Part shown: positions 11,623-26,600 of the stretch, in pieces
Layout of the letters: each line of letters opens with the position of its first letter
Position numbering within the stretch: position 1 is the stretch's first letter
NCBI GenBank assembly: GCA_036362985.1
Contig: JAYGXS010000006.1
Location: 14,033,887-14,097,886 of the forward strand
Length of the DNA: 64,000 nt
Direction: 5' to 3'
From: Ligula intestinalis
Lineage: Eukaryota > Platyhelminthes > Cestoda > Diphyllobothriidea > Diphyllobothriidae
Position numbers and translations under genes: made by a program
The notes under the pieces: generated by a model
Told to the model about the DNA's origin: nothing
Seen by the model: the letters and a program-made list of their open reading frames with translations, nothing else
Database searches by the model: none

Positions 11623-14600
11623 GTAAGACAAAACATTAATATGAATATAGGGCAACAGTAGCTTATGTAGGCCCACACATTAATCCCTACTCCTTGCATG
11701 TTTTCACACGAAAACGCTGGTTTTAGGGTTTTATGGGTGGGGAATTAGGACACGCAGTGGAATATATTTTAATAAATGCTAGATGCATTTTTATTTTACT
11801 CTATTTAGAACTGTTGTTGATCTTCACTATCGATTTTCTTAATTTGTATAATCGGTTAACTTATTACAGAAAAACCGGATTATCAAATTGCAGGTTTCTT
11901 GAATTTCCCAAAAATGGAAATGGTGGTTAGTAGGTCGTCTAAGTCAACTTACCTGAGGTCCATCTTACCGTTCTGGAGTTAGATTAGTACAGTCCGCGGC
12001 GCGAAACGCGGTGTACACCTTCAGTTGACATGTGGAACAAATTACTCTCAGCAGCTGTGGGAAGCAACTTCAACTACACTTTTTTCACTTTATACTTACT
12101 TCTACAAATTTTTTTCTCTGCCTATCCTATTTCCACACCCCCTCCCCAAAACTCTATAACCACTGTTGTTGCAGGACAAAATTATGCTGGGACTAGGGGT
12201 ATATGAGTGGGCCTACATAAGCTACTTTTGCCGAATCTAGTAAATAAAAAGTGGGCAATTAGTGTAAATGCCGTCAAAAAATACACATACATCTATTAAA
12301 TACTTTAAGGTATAACGAAAAATATGGTGTTACATACCAGCGGTTTGCATGCAGCAGATCATAAAGATGATTTTTGGATTTCTATTTTCTCCTCCCCCCC
12401 CCCCCCCCCCCCGAAAACAGACGACTGTGCCTGAAGTTTGAGCATGTGGTCATACTAACTCCTTAAGTTACACCCTTTAATCAACAAGGGTCATTACCAT
12501 TGGCCCCCTACGTTAGCAGTTTTAAATATGTCCCGTATGGCCCCAGTTCTCATGAAGACACCAAACAAGACAGTCATGGCTACTACAATGCTTCTTTATT
12601 TGTGCAGTAACCTGTTTTTATTATTAAATCGGGTCAACTGAATTAAGCAAGTCTGTCGAACCCCCTTAGAATTAAGGGAGTCTTGTAGTCGTTCTGGCGA
12701 ATTCTAGATGAGTGCTTAGGACATCCTGCCAAGGTAGTCAGCTTGCTATTCCTTAATGGTGGATTCTATACGAGCAGTAAGTTGGGCGATTGTAGGTTAC
12801 TACAGCTAAGACTCCAATAACAACCTGAACGCAAGCACTCCTTTCTTTATTCTTATCATTTATATCAGAGGAACTTCCACATTACGCTTGAATCTGCTGT
12901 CTGGGATAAAATGATGAAGGTTAAGGAAATGCAGTTGCGTTTTGGAGAGTGTCTCAAAAGAAATACGTAGTTAAAGTGATGGGTGATAGTGACTTGGAAA
13001 AATGATGATTTGGCCAACAAAAAGGCATAAACTATCGTGTTGGTTTTATAATTTCCCAGTAAATGCCTTTAATGGTTAACCGTAATGTATAAAAGATGCA
13101 AAAAACAGACTAATAAATGAAAAGTTTGTGCGCAACTGATATTTGGAACATATTACTTATTTTGTCAGTAGCCACTTATCTAATGGGCTTTCCTATAAAT
13201 ATCAACCAAATTCTTCCTCGGACTAAAAGTAACTGAAAAGCACAAAGAAATATGCGGCATGCAATTCTCTTATTTAAATAAAATTTCTCTTTTGCACATG
13301 AGAAACTAACTTTTAAGAAAACATGCTAATTACTGCTTTTTTCCACAATTAATATTCACCCTTTTTCATGTACTCACTTACATTACTGAAGACACAGCCT
13401 AAGGATAAAATGGAAATGCCGCATTCGGTCTTGAAGGTGCCCACCGTTGCACTGTTCTGACTTCAGTCCTCTTCACTATAAAATTCAGCCACGACATTTC
13501 ATTAGCCGATATCTCAAAATGACTTCCGTCTCGAAAGTAGTGAAAAATATGCCCTATGTTAAGGGTTTTCTTCCCCTATAAATCATTCCAATTTGATACA
13601 CCATATTTAAAGTTTATTAACTTTCATGTAAATTGCTCAAAAATCAGAAAATGAAGAATCAGATACGACCCATCAGAACTCGCTCAAAACTGAATGAAAG
13701 CTGCTTCGGGCTTCGAATCTCAGATGTGCTGACCGGAATTTGAGAACCTCTTTCCGATGGTTATAAAGAAGCCAATTCTGGCTAATCAATCGCTCTAGTA
13801 ATTTTGGTAAACTCTTATCAATGACTAAACAGTCTAGTGTATAAGAGTAATATTTAAAATCTCACAACGTCAAAAAACCCATGCGGATTTCCAATAGATT
13901 GTATACTATCTTGTACTACCAGCCGATATCTGACAGCATTGTAAAAAGGCCAGAATTAACTGTTACATTCATGTTGCACGCAAAAGCTCGTTAAAAGCAT
14001 AGCTTATAGGTTACTGTCCATGAAATTAAAAAATGCACAAAGCACATGAACCATGCAAAGGTGGCAGTCCAATATGTTGCAATAAATTAAAATTTAAAGG
14101 ATTTTCGGAGCAGACATGCCACCCCCTAATCAAATTTTCGTCTTGCGCCGTGTATCCGCTCAACAGAAGACCTGTCAAAAACTATTTTGAAACAATGCCC
14201 GCCCATCTCATTTCTCTACTTAAGTTTCCTAGCAGCTGTAGCTGAAATCCGTGAAGTAACTGTTGACAGAGAGGTAGGATGCCTGCAAAGTCTCCGTTAG
14301 AGCTAAATTGGTTATAAATGAAAAAACGTTGGTGTTCTAGGTATTTGCATGGATAAGGAAGAAGACTTGTCAGGAACCAGATCATTTGCTTTATTGTCCT
14401 GAGCTTTCGAAATCCTACAGGGGTCAATATTCAGAGATAAGAAGCAGCAACCAAATGAAGGTAATTATGGTGGCCAAAGGTCACTCAACTGTCAGATGTC
14501 ATCAGGATTTCATGGGGTAAGAAGCAGCAATCAAAGAGAATGTGGGTGCAGTGATGTCAGGGGTTGTTCGGGGTCATAAGCAGCAATTAATGTAGCGCCT

Positions 14601-17600
14601 TGTTCCCACGGTAGACGGTCCTGGTAATCCTACCTTCTCTTGCGGCGGTTTTTCGTGGAACCCTCTTCGCTTGCAATTCTGACGTTCAGTTTGACCTTGT
14701 TCTGTCCTTTGCTCACATAATGGCACAAGAGTTTGTAGGCCGTGGGAAGGTCTAGATGCCTGTTGATGGAGCTGGTGTCCGAGTACCATGTCTCAAGCGT
14801 CAGCCGTTCGGCTTCTGGAGTTCCTTGGCCAACGGTGCTCATTCATTGAATATTGAAGTCGTGGCCAGTCTCTCCGATGTGTGCTGCGAGCTGCAAGTTT
14901 GGGTCTAGTCTCCTAGCCGCTACTTTGTGCATGTGTAGCCGTGTCTGCAACTTTCGGCCTGTTTATCGAGCATTTATTATGGAACTCCCAGATCGTTCTT
15001 TCAGGAGGTAGCTCATTAACTCCCCTGAAGTATAGAGTCAGCGCATCTTGGAAGGATTGTAGGGAAAATAATGAACCTTGAAAAGGTAGGACATTGAACA
15101 AATACAACGGCTAACCACGGCTCCCGACACAGAGAGGGAAGTTAACCAGTTGATTATCAAGCTAACGATGCAATAATTGAGCTGAACCAGTGCACATGCA
15201 AGTTCGAGAATGTGCATTGAGCGCAAGGGGGGTAGCTTGACCTTGGAGCAAGGTTTGACCCTACAGCCTCTGTAAAGGCACAACTGAAGTCGTAGAAAGA
15301 GGGAGTGCTGGTAGGAGCAAGCCAAACTATACGTTAGTGGGTACGTTGACATATTAAAAAGCTCATGTTTTACGCAATTTTTTTCAGTGAATGCTAAACC
15401 ACGCAATTCCACGATTGATCTGACTACAAAGTTGGGATTTCGTGCAGTCTCGACAGTTTGGAATTGTATCGGTTCTTTTTACAAAGAGTACAGTAATTAC
15501 TCCTCTGGTTAGTGGTTTGATTTTCTTGGGTTTTCTTCTGGGATACTTTCTATGGAGTTTCAATATTTCGCAGGATGTTAATATTTGTATTCTAATGTAT
15601 ACTTAAAATGGTACAGTACGGTGTTTAACAAAATATGAAGCATTTATAACAGTGCTAAAAGGCTTACTACGGTTTATAAGAGTGTTTGAAGATTGTATTG
15701 AACTTAAAAATATACATAGTACTTCACTGAAATTGGTTCTTGGCGTGAGTCTCAGAATGACTTCACCGTGCCATTCATGGGATTGCTGTACATCTAATGC
15801 TGCAGAACAAGCTTGTAGGACCACTCAGACGACAGATTTAAACATAGATCTTCGAATTAAACATGCAAGCCATTTCTGAAGCAGTGAAAACGGCTCTCTT
15901 TCATGCTTTACGTTTTTCACTAAAATCTGTACCATCACGCTTGATTAGCTGTCAACGTAAAAAAGGCTCGCAAATATACCTTAACTCGAAGTTCAGACGT
16001 CTTTCACACTATTCTCTGTCTCGTTCACCAAAATACTCTGCATCGGACATGCTATAGGCTCTCCAACCATTGTGCTAATTCACTCGTCTATGAAAGTTTG
16101 ACCGTCGCTCTCGCCGATGTCCGCCGCGACCTTCAGCTAGCTGAAGGCAGACGCGGTGACCACAACTGGATTATGGTAAAGGAAGGTTCACCGGATCTAC
16201 CCCACTCTCTACTCACTCCCACACCTGAGCCCATTGTCAAGACAAAAGTCGAGAAGCTCGGAGATGGGGCAGGACGCAGGCGGTGTACGCGAACACATTC
16301 CAACACGCGCCATAACAACACCACCTTGTCATGTAGGCTCCTGCGTGTCCAAGTTGTGCCGTCAGTTGGAGACCCTCAAGGCCACAGTTTTTAGCGCACC
16401 GTGATAGCTTCAAGCGCATCAAATTGTTTTTTTAAGGGTTGACCTCATTCTCTCCTCCACCAACAGCAACAGGCCACCGCTTAGCTGATTGGCCGCCTGA
16501 GGTGGGATGAGCGCAATGCTAACAAAGAAAACAAGCCGGAGGTGAGTATTGTAGAGCTGTACTGCATGCGTAATAGGTCACAGAGTTCTCAAACATGCTC
16601 CCACAAACCTACAAGATGCGGCAAGCCACGAGATACTCACTCTTACAGGCATGACTTAAGAAAACTAGTTTACACCAAGGCCTCATCCGTGACCGTTGCT
16701 GCTCAGCTTTCCGTACACCATAAATCTTTAATTTTGATGTAATACATATTCACCTACGGAAAGGGACTTTCTCTGATTATTATGGTGGTCGCGACACATC
16801 CCATACCTCAACCGGCAGACTAACGCGACGTATTCTGATAGACACAGGCCATTTGGGTGACACCTTTGTTGCAGAGTTAAAGAAATTCCAAGTGAAAAGG
16901 CGTATTGATTGACTGCGATTTTGTGGTTGCTGCCTAGATAATCATTTGGAGATTCCACGTAAACAGAGAACGCGGACTTCTTTCCTAACGATTTACAAGG
17001 TCAATCACTTAGTTTTACATTTTAGTGGATAGCGCTCTCAGTCCTGAACATTGTGCATCATCCAGTGAGTTGTATATTGCTGGGGTCAGTAGGAAAACCT
17101 TGAGTGTTGCGTTTTTTCCTCTGAAACGTAATATTATATGTCGTTTAGACTACCGGAGAGTTATCGTTTTTTTATCCAGCTGACATTAACGTTAACAAAT
17201 ATCAGCTCAATAACGTCTTATATGTAACCGGTTACAATAATTAACTTTGACTGCCAGAATATAGCTGAGAAACCAAACAATCTTGCATAAATTCAAGCAG
17301 AATGGAAGACTACATCCCTTGGATTGCTATTTTAAGTCGATGCAATGTGCGTTTTAAGAAGTGAATGCCTAAAAAGTCTGTGTTGAAAAAGTTACCAGTT
17401 TTTCATTTAAAGGACTATGTTTCTTTAATCTAGTTCTGTAATCTCAGAGGAAGATTTTTAAACAGAGACTGCTTTCCTGTATATCTTTTGGTCATTTGGA
17501 CCTGGATAATCTGCTGCGCAGGTGGAACAGGTGGATGTTTGTCGACAATGCGGAGAAGGTAGACACCAGTGTGTCTCGAAGCAGACGAAACGGAAAAATG

Positions 17601-20600
17601 AGCAGCTGCCTCCCTTGTCAGAACAATGCATTCTGTGCAGGCTGGGGGAAGATCAGACTCTTTCTGATACAGTTCCTGATCGTAGGAAGATGATAAGTCG
17701 CTCCTAGGTAACATGGTCTCAGTTGACACCTAGGCTATGCAGTCACCACGCTTATCTGCCTTCGCTAAGGGACGCGCAGGTCTTCATAAAGTGGAAACAT
17801 TCCATCAGGTGACTGATCGCAGGAAGGCTATGGGACAGTGCGACGGCCGAGGTCTCAGACAGTGTGGGGAGGGACCAATGGGGAGTCTTAAAACGCGTCC
17901 ATGACTTTTTTCCCATGTTTGTTACCTGCATTGGGCGTAACGGTGCAGGCAGCATATACTGCAGGCCTCCACCCTGCGAAAAAAAACGAAACAGTCCAGA
18001 CAGTAAGGGAAAGTTAACACGTTGTTTTAAGAGATTTCGTCCTGGAAAAAAATGAATAGGTTGGTAGATTAGGATAGACCATTCGAGGACGACAGATTCC
18101 ATTTTTGCGCCAATTAGTGGAGTCAGTGCTTCCTCCTCCAATCGAAAATTAGTGCAGCCTGCGATAGTGGGCGAACGCGAAACATAGGTCTCTGTCAGTT
18201 TGCTGTTCTTTATGAACAGTAAGTGATCAGTTATCGGGATGCTGGAATCAGCATCCGGAGTTGCTGCCAATTACCACTTCTGGAATTCTTAACTTTCTGC
18301 ATGTAACCAGCTGCGGACCTAGTGTGGATTTCGGAGCGCTGGTCATCCACAATATGACGCTTACCCCTCTATTCACCTTCCTACCCGACTTGTTCAAACG
18401 CCGGCCAGACACCAGTTTCCCTGGAGTCTCAAGCGCTTATAGACAGTTCCTTCGGGCGCGAAAGTCCGCAGTCTGGCCTACGCGTTGTAGCGCGCCTTCA
18501 TCGTTTTCTGTTGTTTTTTGATGACTTGATCATGCTTCGAAGGATGAAACAGATGAAATCGTGTGCGCAACTGCCACTTGCATATCAGTTCTATTAATGG
18601 TGAACTGGTTGACTCATTCAGTGTTATGTGGTAGCTAGATAAAAAGCGTGACAGCTATGTGGGTGAGTCCACTCACGACGGTTTGGCTAACCCGCGCCTT
18701 ACGGTCTCATCTGCGATCTCTGCGAGGCCATCAGAAGGCGCGTGGTAAGGTGTATTGGCTAAGCGCTGATACCGTTTTCTGCATAAGCTCTTAAAATGCT
18801 GCAATAGTGAAGGCCGGATCATTGTCCGAAAGGACCATTTAAGGTATATCGAAATTAGGGGAAAACCAACCTAACTGGTTGGCTGTGGCTATGGCCAATA
18901 GGAATATCTTCTGTTTACTTAAAATGAATGCCAACCACGACTAAATTCAACTGCCTATGAAATGTGCAATTTACGCAAAATGGAAAAGCAAATGCATCCA
19001 TTACGTGAACTAGGAATGGGGTTCACTCTTGATCCCCTCCTTGCTGGTCATTTTGCGGCAAAGACATTGATAAGGAGGACGAATTTGATCCTGCGTAGCG
19101 GCCATCTCATGATCGTTACGAAACCATTAGTCGTCTTATAGGCAGGACAGCCAGCTCACAAAATACTTCCTGACGACGAAGGCGATTCCGTCTTCTCGCC
19201 ACACCGCATTTGAACATCAACTTCCGAGGAAGATGCATTTAGCACCCACCCTCTCTTGTTTCCCCGTTTCAATTAAACTGGTCTTAATTCAATTGACGAA
19301 AATTCGTGGCCTCGGTGGGAGGAGGGGAGACTTATGCGCAGCCAACTCTCTACCACTGAGCTACGAGCCTCACCGTGTGCCGTGAATTTAATCCGCGGTG
19401 CGCGGTGTGCAAAACCATAGCCACAAGGCGAACCACAATCTCGCAAATCTCACCCAAAATCGGAATATAATAGGGCAGGTACATTTTATGCGGTTTTAGC
19501 TATCTCCGATTACAGTTGACAGAGTGCCAGTCCTCAGTTCCTTAATAGAACACTCAACTGGATGAACAATGTCTCAGAGGGCGGAGTGCTACCTGGGGTC
19601 TTTCGGGGCTGGGTTTTGAGTCTGGCTGAGCATGTTCTATAGTTAGTGATAATCCGCTATCTCGAACTGACTTATTCTTCGAAATTGCAAACGAAAATTC
19701 TCAATGCAAGGTTTTCAGTTTAATCATAAGGTAAATAAGCCATCGGAAAAACGATCACAAATTAAATGATAAGAAGGAAATGAGACATCGAAGTGGGAAA
19801 TTCTTGTTCACTTCTTTCCGTCTCTCTGCAAAAGAAACTCGTGTCTGTAAGTTTCTGCTGATGCATATATCCCTTGAAAGACTAGGATTTAAGAATTCGT
19901 GGAGCCAATATAGAATGAATGCCGAAATCACCTCGGCTTACACACACATCTAATTTTCCTAAAACGTACCTGATTATAGTCCGACAGTTCGGCATATATA
20001 TCATTCCTCGGAGCCATCGAAAAGCAAGTAGTGTATACAGATGGCTTTAACCTTTCTTTGAACCCCAACTGACTGGATGCTCACGCTGTAAACCAGCGAC
20101 ATTCCAAAACTTCCTCATGGTCCTATATTTACCGTTCTCAGGGTTATTGTACTTTTGTGACTTCCCCTAATTCACATTTCACGCTTCAAGCATACGTTTA
20201 ACTCCATAGAATACACGCTCTCAAATTTCTGATCTCGGAGGATATAGGTATTTTAAATCGCTTTCTATGGGTTCCTCTGTGCAATTCCAGATTAACCTAA
20301 AATAAGTGCACCTTGTACGCTTTCATTTTTGCCGTGATACTTCTTCGAGGTATTTGGTTTTTACTAAGTAAGAAGAACTTTTCTGGTTGATCTCAGGAGA
20401 AAGCGTGAAGAAAATGAAATCTCAGACTTTAACGAACATCCCCTTCATGATGCTTTTAACTACGCCATCTTTGCATAGACAAGCTCTAAAATTGTACTTT
20501 ATCGTACTTTACTAGACTTTTAACTGGCCGGCCATGCACAAAATTAATAAAATATCCAAACTTGTGTTAGCTTTCACTGTGGTATTGTTTACTTTTTTAC

Positions 20601-23600
20601 TTGATGCCCAGTCTCTCCCTCTGAACGGGGTATATTTTCACCTCCACCCAGGCGGATCCTGACAATAGCAGTTCAGACGGTGGTTCACGGTCCACCCTCT
20701 TGGATCGGCTTAACAATGGGGCTTTTGCAAACCTACCACGAACCCCAAGGGCTCACAAGGGTATGCAAATATGTCACATTCTCCTGACTGTCCTCTCCGC
20801 TGTGTTCCTCTTCGGACTTCTCGTGAGCACATGTGTCTACCTGTATGGCGGAGCGTTACCTGCAGCCACCTTTGAGAAAACTTCACTGTCCACAGAGGCC
20901 TCGACACACCAACTCTCAATAGCCAACGCTGTGCAGTACACTAAAGACAAATTTATTGCGTTTTTAAGGCTTGGAACGAGTACCGGCGAAACACTAACAG
21001 AGGAGTTTTCTGTTGAAGTCGACAGGAAGCTTAATGTAAGTTCATGTTTTTTGTGTATATTCCCTTTACTCAAATATTCCCGATTCGTATGATATTCGTT
21101 TATAGGTTTGATGCGTCCTTTATGACAGTGCAAATCATAGTATATTGACTGGAGTATGCTTTGAACTAGAAAATATTACTCAAGCGCATTCTTCAGAATG
21201 ATTTACGGGCATTATATTCTGAAACTACTTCTTAAAAGCTTAAAGATTTGTCATCGGCATTATTCATAATCGAGTTGAAGCTTTTACTTGAATAATATTC
21301 ATGTCATTTGGTAAGCTTTACGGTTTTTTAATGAATCTCAAAAAAGTGATAAATCGTTCAGTATTAGTATCAGTTATTCTTCACCAAAATGTGAGCTTAT
21401 AAGAAACAGAATATACAGTATGTGCCAGAATTTATGCAACATGCCGACATATGCGAAAGACTGATATTTTTTCACTAATTCGTATTGACTCACGTTGTGG
21501 AACTCATTATCGTGCAGTATATTCTGAAGTTATTTCAGTCATGATAGAATGCAGGCTCTTTAACGAGCTTTGTTCTGACCACTAGCAAAAAAACTGGCTA
21601 CTTATGAAGTATGCCTTCTTATCATTTATTTTGACTGCCTTTATAAATTCAAATATATTTTATGGAAAACATGCACGAAAAATTATTTCTTGTCCTTGCT
21701 TGATAGAAACGTACGCCTTCTTTAAATTTTATACTCAAAGAAAGGGCATCTTTCGGTTTTGAAAATGTGTCTTAATTGCCGAATAATTTTGTAACCTACT
21801 GACTGCTACACTCGAATTCAAGTTTTAAAAACTGCGCACTGTGTGCAGGCTGCTTAAGGAAAGGTACGTTTTCGCCTATAGTTTGAGAAGGAAGTCACAT
21901 AGCTTTCATAAAATGTTGCAATAGATGTATTTTGAACGACCACCTCACAATCGTACGAAAGCTGATGATAAGAAATTTTTCTAAAACAGAAGGATACCCT
22001 TTCTTTGAGTAAAGCATTGGAAGAAGGTGTTATTTTCTATCAAACGAGTACAAGAAACAATTTTTGGTGCACGTTTTCCGTAAAATATATTTAAATTTAC
22101 CAAGGCAGTCAAAATCAAAACCCATGCTATTTAGGTAGTTAATTGTTACAGTACATACATTTTGGTAGTGGTCAGAACGGAGCTCGATAAAAAGCCCGCA
22201 TTCTATGATGACTGAAATAACTTCATAATAGACTACACGATAATCAGTATCACAACCTGATTCAATGTCGAGCAGTGAAAGATTATAAATCTTCCGCATA
22301 TTTCGGCATGTTGCACGAATTTTGGCGCATTCTGTATGCATATGTCCACTCATAGAAACAGTGCACATAATCAGAAGAAAATGGTATCTAATATATGGCT
22401 CATAATTACTGCAGTAGAATTTAAAGGCATGTACAAAACGTCCGTCCTCTTCAGGACTCTCGGCACCTACTGTAAATTATCAACCGCCCAAATTATGCAG
22501 GTCACGCGCACAGTTATTCCAAGCCAGGTCGTAAGGCAGTCGAGCAGTCGAGTAAACAGAAAACCCCGCATGGCTAGTACCAATAAACATTCATAAAATG
22601 CTATCCTGTTCCTAATAATCCGCGTTTGCGTTTTCGTTATCTGGAGTCAATTAAGCCTCGACTGAACTTTTCTACCTTTTGCTATCGAGATGCAATAGGC
22701 GTACCATAGGCCTAACTGTATGCCTGTCCACGCAGTGGATAAGCTAGTTTTGGCAACCCAAATTGTTTACAGTAGGAAATAAATTGTGCAGCATACGGCC
22801 TCGTAAAAATGAAATTTGGATACGAATATGGACTTCCAGTTTATTTCGAAACTTGACCTGTGGTATGTCCATTTAGAAGCTGAACTCAATAAATTAACCC
22901 AGAAAATCGAAGAAATGTATTCAAGCATTCGGCTTTCTGGGTCAAGACCACCAGGGACTACCTCACACAAATGAGTACTGGAAAATCGGCTAAATAGAGG
23001 GGAGCTAGAGTGAAAACTTCTCTTTGCTGAAATTTACCAATCTGGTGTAGATGGCTGGCCGAATGGGCCTGAACATAAACTGGGGCAAAGCCAAGCAACT
23101 TGACCACGTTTCATCCTGGAGCACAGCCGGATTGGTGAGAACGTTAATGGTTGGAAATCGCCATCCTGTTGGTTGCTGCTTCAGTCCCCTGGTCGGGATA
23201 CAGTGACTATGAAAGGTTCCAATGTCCAGGTTGTTTAATCTGTAGTTGTCCTAACGAAATAGGAGTATATAGACCTCTTAACTATCCCCGTCCTCGTTTT
23301 ACCACACCAGTTTCCTATTTTGAAAAACAGGTTTCCTCTTTTCCTTTCTTTTCGACAAATAAGTACTTTGGTTGGTCATTACATTTTATCTGAATTATAC
23401 CTGGAATTCCAATCTGCTTTCCGGCTTCAGTGCAATTCATTCTTTTCCTCAACCATAGGTCAGTTTGGCCGACGGAGTGCATACGGCAATTAATGCTTTA
23501 CTAGAGAAATACACTATTCGTGCCCTTCTGAACACGGGCGATCAGCTTAAGGTGGATGTGAACATACTTGACGAAAATATGCTCTTTATCCGAAAAACCA

Positions 23601-26600
23601 ACCAGTTCACGAGCGGCCAGGTCTCTCAAATTCAGGGCTCCCTGAAGACAATACACGGTTTCATCACTACCGAATTGAGTCAACTTTGTCTGAAAGGACT
23701 GGGGCCGTACTTGGATACGCAGTGCAAACAACTTCAGGTTCATATTTTGCTCACGCTACCTTGGCAGAGAACTATTTTTTCCTACATATTCGATTATATT
23801 TCAAAGAGCTATACACTGGGATGCTTAGTAACTCTGCCCGCATAGATTCTGCATATAAAGACTTATCAAAATTTATCAGAAGCCTGCTTTTATGAGAAAA
23901 GTTTAGAAAGTTAAAGCAACGTTTCCCAGGTGCAAATTTAAAAATAGCAATAACAGCAAAATGATTTATTGGATCTATGTCATTTCGAGAGAGCTCTTCA
24001 GTTGCTGCCTCTCATTGCGTAACGTGAATCACATGCGAGGAAATACAGATTGAATTCATACAGAAAAATCGAAATCAACACAAAGTCATAAGAAATGGAC
24101 AAGAGGCTAATCAATAACATAAGAAGTCAAAACGCTATGGTCAGCAAAAAACGGCGAAAGACGTCTAAGGTAAAAAGTTTGGGAGGGCAAATGTGTAAAC
24201 AGGGAGCCAATGTTACCAAGGCAGAGTTAGGTTCACTACATGCTCCAGCTGTTTACATAGGTCGGGTTTGAACCGCCGTATGTAGGCTGCCTCCAGGTAG
24301 CGTAAAGTGCGAGTTGTTCGTGCTCGAACAAGTACTCAGAAAGACGTTTCGGGGTCAACAGAATGGCCCGAGTCTAACAAATGTTCAGTAATTGACGACC
24401 GGGGAATTCTGTTTTCTTGTTTCATTAACCAGCTAGGTAAATGTTCCTAAGCTCTGGTGGCCAACTGCCGCTGCGTTCGCCCTATGTACTTGCATCCGCA
24501 AGTGCATGTAAATTCATAAATGCAGTTTGAAGTGGCGTGCAACGGCATGGCATACGTCGCATAAGGAATTGGTAAAGGCTTCGTCGGATTGCAAATTATA
24601 AGATTGGTAGCATAGTACGTCCTCTAAATGGCATTGAGAAGGCGTCTTTTGATGGTGTTCAGTATGTTATCGCCCTTAAATGGTAAGGATATGAAAACAG
24701 CCTTTTTGGTGCTAATTGATGAGTAATTTATGTCTTAGAGGTTTACTGTTTACAACGCGCTTTCTGTCTGTATTTAAAAAGCCTCGTTGTGCTGAAGTTT
24801 TGCAGGGACAAAATGGGGTTATATCGGCTGTACTGTGGTTTTAAACACGGAAGTTATATGGACTTACAACCATCTTTTTACTAGATGCTCACTGCCATTG
24901 TCAGCTGACGGATGTTATTTTTTAGCGTAGCTAGTTAAATCACTGTAATTTGTTAGTGGGGGAGAGGATCGGCAGATTTGCTGAATTCAGTTGACCCAAT
25001 TGTGAAAAATTAGCGACCTCGTAGGGAGTCAAACCCACACAGCAGGAAAGGCTTTTGCGCAACCAACGCTCTAGGATTCAGCTACGCGGCTCACCGTGCG
25101 CCATTAATTAAATCACGCATGGGGTCGATTTTATCCGCCAACTTACCACTTGTGTTGAATTCACTATTAGAGCGCAGCAAGCTAACTGCCCAGGCAGGAT
25201 TTACTAAACAACCATCTAGAATCCACCAGAATGACTACAAGGCTCACTTAATTGCTAAATGGGCCTGCAATTCCGACTATCCATCATCTGAGACGGGTAC
25301 ATCTGGCCAACAGTCCCTTCTATAAATTCCAAAAGAGTAGGCAGCCCGTGCTCCTTCTCGTGGACTCTCCGTGCTTCTACCGTCTTGGAATTTATGAATA
25401 ATTTTTGGACATCGTATCTGTCCAGTTCGAGTATGGTTTACATTCATTTGGTCTTACTTCCGCTGATGAGACTTGGCAACCATACCACAATCATACCGCA
25501 TCCAATTCTCGTGGATTTAGCTTTTTGCTATTCTGGGTCTGATTACGCCTACTGGCCGTTTTATACACCAATTTATCCCATGAATGGTGCTTATTTTCTT
25601 TCTGTGCTTACTTTAAAACTATTTCATTGTATTATTGGTATCCTTTAATTGAAGAATAGTAACCGTTTTTAGGCAAAATCACTAATCCTCAACATCAGCT
25701 TTGATCCATCTGCGATAGAGGTTGACCCGCCGGCCGTGCTAAATTTCGTCCTCAACGATTTCGGAATCAATCTGCAGCTAATTCTGAACCAGTTTGAAAA
25801 GGTCACACAGAAACTGAATGAAACTGAAATGCACATCCTACTCAAAGTGCTTGAATTCATTGATGTGCAGACCATACTGAAGCCGCTGAGGCATTTTTGG
25901 CAGCAACTTAACGTGCAGATTGACAATGTGAGTACTACTGCACAGACAACAGTGACATCCATAGAAAATGGCCTAACCACTGCAAAGCCTCTTCTCCTGC
26001 TGGCCATTTATCTGCCAGCAGTGATATTTGTTGGCCTGCTCGCGTTGGCCATAGTCCTCTTCTTTCTCTACCTCTTCGAGGCCCTCGAAAGCAACCTCTT
26101 CTTGACGGAGCCTCCGACCAATCACCAAGGTGAATGAATTGGTGGAATTCGCTCTCCGTTTATCACTCTCTAATCGCTTTCTATTACGAAAATCAGTATC
26201 AGTTTATTAAGGGAAAGATAAGCAAATGCCTTTGAACTCCTCAATTGTAACAAGCTGATAGGAAATATATGGATACAAAGAAAAATTGAAAACAGTACGT
26301 CAAGTACGTGCTGGCGGGTGAAAACACAGCGTTCGTTGGTTAATCAAAATAGTAATAAAAACATGGCTACTTGATTATTACTAGTAGTATAATTTAATGT
26401 AATGTCTTCGCATTTCTGTCCCTTGGTTAGCAGGTGACTGGGGAATTATGTGCTTGGTGCATGCCCAAATTTGCTCTTAAATGCTAAGCTTATGCTAGTA
26501 GATTTACTCAGTGTTTTCGTACGGTGACTTTAATACGAGAAAACGAATTCAGTAAGTTAAGCATTTTTTGCATGGGTTCCCTAGTTCACAGCTAGTCCTT

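Noticed and set aside
16098..16394. A 98-codon ORF in a GC-richer stretch of intron 1.
   Set aside because: No domain, no splice context and overlapping ORFs in other frames; probably chance.
17752..18270. A 172-codon minus-strand ORF next to the Gypsy integrase relic.
   Set aside because: Composition looks coding-like, but no motif supports an envelope or other product. I only mention it as possible Gypsy-derived sequence.
25673..25927. An alternative donor in exon 4 (AAT|GTGAGT at 25928).
   Set aside because: The sequence matches the consensus well, but using it would remove TM3 and put exon 5 out of frame. Reading through to 26129 keeps both.
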